Below, one piece after another: positions 62,039 through 64,000 of a stretch of 64,000 nt of DNA. The translations under genes were made by a program, and so were the position numbers. The notes below the pieces were generated by a model. That model was not told the DNA's origin and did no database searches. It was given only the letters and a program-made list of their open reading frames with translations. The stretch's first letter is position 1. Each line of letters starts with the position of its first letter. The stretch is taken from positions 1 to 64,000 of the forward strand of contig JAVBQQ010000033.1 in NCBI GenBank assembly GCA_031548875.1. The letters are read 5' to 3'. The stretch comes from JAAYCI01 sp031548875. GTDB lineage: Bacteria; Bacillota; Clostridia; Oscillospirales; Ruminococcaceae.

Positions 62039-62578
62039 GTGAATGCTTTAAAAAAATGGTCCGCTCCTTTTTCGGTGCGCACTTTGGTGCACGTCGGCCT
62101 GCTCATCGCCATCGAGGTGGTGCTTTCCCGCTTCTGCTCCATCAGCACTCCGTACGTCAAGATCGGCTTCGGCTTCGTACCCATCGCCGTGTGCGCTATG
62201 ATGCTGGGCCCGCTGTGGGCGGGTGTCATGGCCGCTCTGGCCGACTTTTTGGGTGCCATCCTCTTCCCCATCGGGCCGTACTTCCCCGGCTTCACGGCGT
62301 GTGCCTTCCTCACGGGCGTGGTGTTCGGCCTGTTCTTGTACCGCGAAGCCACCGGCGCCAAAAGCTGGGGCAAGGTGCTGGGCGCCGTCGCCGTCAACCA
62401 GCTGGTCATCAGCCTTTTGATCAATACGCTGTGGATCTCACTTTTGTACGGCACGCCCTATGTGGCGCTGCTACCCACGCGCATCCTGCAGTGCTGCATC
62501 CTCATCCCGCTGCAGGTGGTGGTGCTGCGGGTGCTCACCCGGCCCATCGCGCTGTACAAGCACCGGCAGTACGCATAG
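62039..62578 (+). CDS. folT: folate ECF transporter substrate-binding (S) component
   Basis: A 179-residue membrane protein with about six helices, the usual size of ECF S components. VKIGFGFVPIAVCAMMLGPLWA and FPIGPYFPGFTACAFLTGVVF match the FolT family. It captures folate outside the cell and docks to the shared EcfAA'T module, encoded elsewhere. The GTG start at 62039 has GGGGG 8 nt upstream within the riboswitch terminator, and the riboswitch supports folate as substrate. Confidence 0.9.
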   Translation: MNALKKWSAPFSVRTLVHVGLLIAIEVVLSRFCSISTPYVKIGFGFVPIAVCAMMLGPLWAGVMAALADFLGAILFPIGPYFPGFTACAFLTGVVFGLFLYREATGAKSWGKVLGAVAVNQLVISLLINTLWISLLYGTPYVALLPTRILQCCILIPLQVVVLRVLTRPIALYKHRQYA

Positions 62579-62731
62579 GGAAAGATTCTCCAAAGCCTCA
62601 TCTTTTTTCTCCGAACTGACAAAAAGCGGTCTTTTTTCCCCTTCCGTCGCGCTATACTGTAGGCATACCGAAAGGTGCACCCGTCCTGGAGCCTGCCTCC
62701 AGCACCACGCGACAGAAAGGGTATGATACAG

Positions 62732-63199
62732 ATGGATTTTTACAAATGCACAAGCTGCGGCGATGTTTTATTCGATCTGGGCGGCGGCACGCACGAATGC
62801 AACAAGGGCGAAGGCCTTGAACTGCTGCAGCCGAACACCGTAGACGCCGCGACCGAGAAACACGTGCCAGTGGCCGACCTGCGCCCCGAGGGCGTACACG
62901 TCCAGGTGGGCAGCACGCCCCACCCCATGCTGCCCGAGCACCACATCGAATGGATTTTTGTGCAAACCACCTTCGGCGGCCTGTACTGCACGCTGCAACC
63001 GGGCGACCCGCCCGAGGCCACGCTGCACCTGCAGGCGGACGAGGTCGTATCCGTGTACGAGCACTGCAACCTGCACGGCCTGTGGAAGGCGCAGGAGCCG
63101 GTGCTCCCTCTCACCTTCGACACGAACGACGTGGCCTGCTCGCCGGAGTTCACCGCCGGTTGCATGGACCCGGCCGGCACCGGCGCGGGTACGCCCTGA
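62732..63199 (+). CDS. desulfoferrodoxin / superoxide reductase family protein
   Basis: A 155-residue oxygen-defence protein reducing superoxide. The catalytic iron ligands are present in EKHVPV, HPMLPEHHIEWI and CNLHGLWK. The N-terminal desulforedoxin-like site has CTSC, but the usual CC pair reads ECN, so one cysteine ligand of that centre seems lost; the second iron site may be absent. The ATG at 62732 has AAAGGG 10 nt upstream; an ATG three codons earlier is too close to it. It is a single-gene unit ended by a terminator, common in strict anaerobes. The gap 62579-62731 holds a TATACT -10 candidate near 62652. Confidence 0.88.
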   Translation: MDFYKCTSCGDVLFDLGGGTHECNKGEGLELLQPNTVDAATEKHVPVADLRPEGVHVQVGSTPHPMLPEHHIEWIFVQTTFGGLYCTLQPGDPPEATLHLQADEVVSVYEHCNLHGLWKAQEPVLPLTFDTNDVACSPEFTAGCMDPAGTGAGTP

Positions 63200-63218
63200 A
63201 AGCCCCGTGTAAAGCAAG

Positions 63219-63256
63219 AACCGTCCTGCCCCGAAGGGCAGGACGGTTTTCTTTTC
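63219..63256 (+). terminator. terminator of the superoxide reductase gene
   Basis: AACCGTCCTGCCC (63219-63231) and GGGCAGGACGGTT (63236-63248) form a perfect stem around CGAA, followed by a T-rich tail. Confidence 0.9.
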
Positions 63257-63270
63257 TTTACAGGCCTCTC

Positions 63271-64000
63271 TCAGGCGGCGGCAAGCCACCGCGCATCGTC
63301 CCGGGCGGGCGCAGCGGCGTCTTCGGAATACCTCACGCCAAACACCTGTGTATACATACCGGCAAACTCTTCCATCAGGCTCTCGTCGAACGGGCTCTTC
63401 AGCCCGTCGCCGGCCAGCATCTCCAGGAAGGGCCGGTTCTGGTCCGACTGTATGAGCGAGAGGTAGGCGTCCACCGCGGCCGCTTCGCCCTTGTCCTGCC
63501 CGATGACATAGAACTGCAGGGCGGTGCAGGCGCTGGTGGCATAGCTGATGGTGTAGAACGGCGCGTCGAACAGGTGGGTGATCTGGAACCAGCTGTGTTC
63601 AGCGCCATCCGTGTCGGGCATCGCGTCGTAACCATACTCCACCAGCAGGCTGGCATACAACCGGCCCAGCGAGGTCGCATCAACGCTGTCCATCTCGTAG
63701 GCGCGCAGCTGGAACTCCTCCAGAAGCGCCTGGTAGGTAAGCGTCTCCAAAAAATCCTGCAGGGTATTCAGCGTCACCTCTTCTACAGACACGCCCAGCT
63801 TGTCGTAGCCACCCAGCGCCAGCAGCTCCAGGCCCTGCGAATAGATTTCGGCCACGTCCAGGTTTTGCACCACGTCCTCGCCCATGTGCAGCCAGCTGTC
63901 GTAGTAGTGGCCAAACTCGTGGATGATAGTGGAAGCGCCGCGCAGGTCGTTCTGCCAATAGGAGTAGCAGAAGGACGCGTCGTACGAATACAGGTCGGTG
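63271..64000 (-). CDS. M3-type (oligoendopeptidase F-like) zinc metallopeptidase, C-terminal part
   Basis: The frame stays open to the right edge, so the gene starts outside the window; 243 codons are visible. The zinc motif HEFGH lies at 63907-63921 within STIIHEFGHYYDSW, and the helical C-terminal region (SWFQITHLFDAPFYTISYAT) fits the M3B oligoendopeptidase group, which has a His-Tyr rich loop after the zinc site. No secretion signal can be judged. It most likely degrades peptides. Confidence 0.78.
   Translation of the reverse strand, partial: TDLYSYDASFCYSYWQNDLRGASTIIHEFGHYYDSWLHMGEDVVQNLDVAEIYSQGLELLALGGYDKLGVSVEEVTLNTLQDFLETLTYQALLEEFQLRAYEMDSVDATSLGRLYASLLVEYGYDAMPDTDGAEHSWFQITHLFDAPFYTISYATSACTALQFYVIGQDKGEAAAVDAYLSLIQSDQNRPFLEMLAGDGLKSPFDESLMEEFAGMYTQVFGVRYSEDAAAPARDDARWLAAA

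Overview
The window reads as a GC-rich, anaerobic member of the Clostridia (Firmicutes). The evidence is a class B sortase with a sortable surface protein, strong AGGAGG-type ribosome binding sites, a tetrahydrofolate riboswitch, and a dense block of acetogen-type one-carbon and flavin-based electron-transfer genes. No ribosomal RNA or tRNA gene is present, so the exact genus cannot be read from the sequence. The first 2.6 kb is visibly more AT-rich than the rest.

Layout. 1-2.6 kb: the end of an IS3-family element, a decayed tyrosine recombinase, and a MarR-MATE drug-efflux operon with palindromic operators. 3.2-5.9 kb: a glycine-rich cell-surface protein. 6.2-17.3 kb: a minus-strand operon with two cytosolic Cys-type sulfatases, a lipoprotein binding protein, two permeases, two ABC ATPases and a TauE/SafE exporter, controlled by a divergent AraC regulator. 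This looks like import and intracellular cleavage of a sulfated organic compound. 17.6-27.2 kb: class B sortase, a 1650-residue anchored protein and a secreted Big_2 protein. 27.2-28.4 kb: an anaerobic sulfatase-maturase gene broken by an in-frame TAG inside its iron-sulfur motif. 28.7-32.4 kb: an ECF sigma factor, two paralogous two-helix membrane proteins, a polytopic membrane protein, a PrsW-type protease and a C39-like peptidase; this is the best candidate for an undescribed signalling system. 32.5-40.7 kb: a flavoprotein reductase operon (FrdA-like, NuoG-GltD fusion, NuoF-like, FMN reductase) with a divergent PucR regulator. 40.8-42.2 kb: a small lipoprotein and an isolated hisB.

42.4-63.2 kb is a one-carbon and energy locus. 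On the minus strand lie a split HdrA/MvhD-like pair, MetV-like and MetF proteins, then HdrC, a giant 1506-residue HdrA, MvhD and three FlxABC-like subunits, mostly overlapping by 4-11 nt. No HdrB (CCG-domain) gene is seen. On the plus strand lie a corrinoid-protein reductive activator, fhs, a formate/nitrite-type transporter, folC, and folT preceded by a THF riboswitch. The simplest reading is an NAD(P)H-linked, probably bifurcating methylene-THF reductase complex fed by formate activation. The window ends with a superoxide-reductase family protein and a truncated M3-type metallopeptidase.
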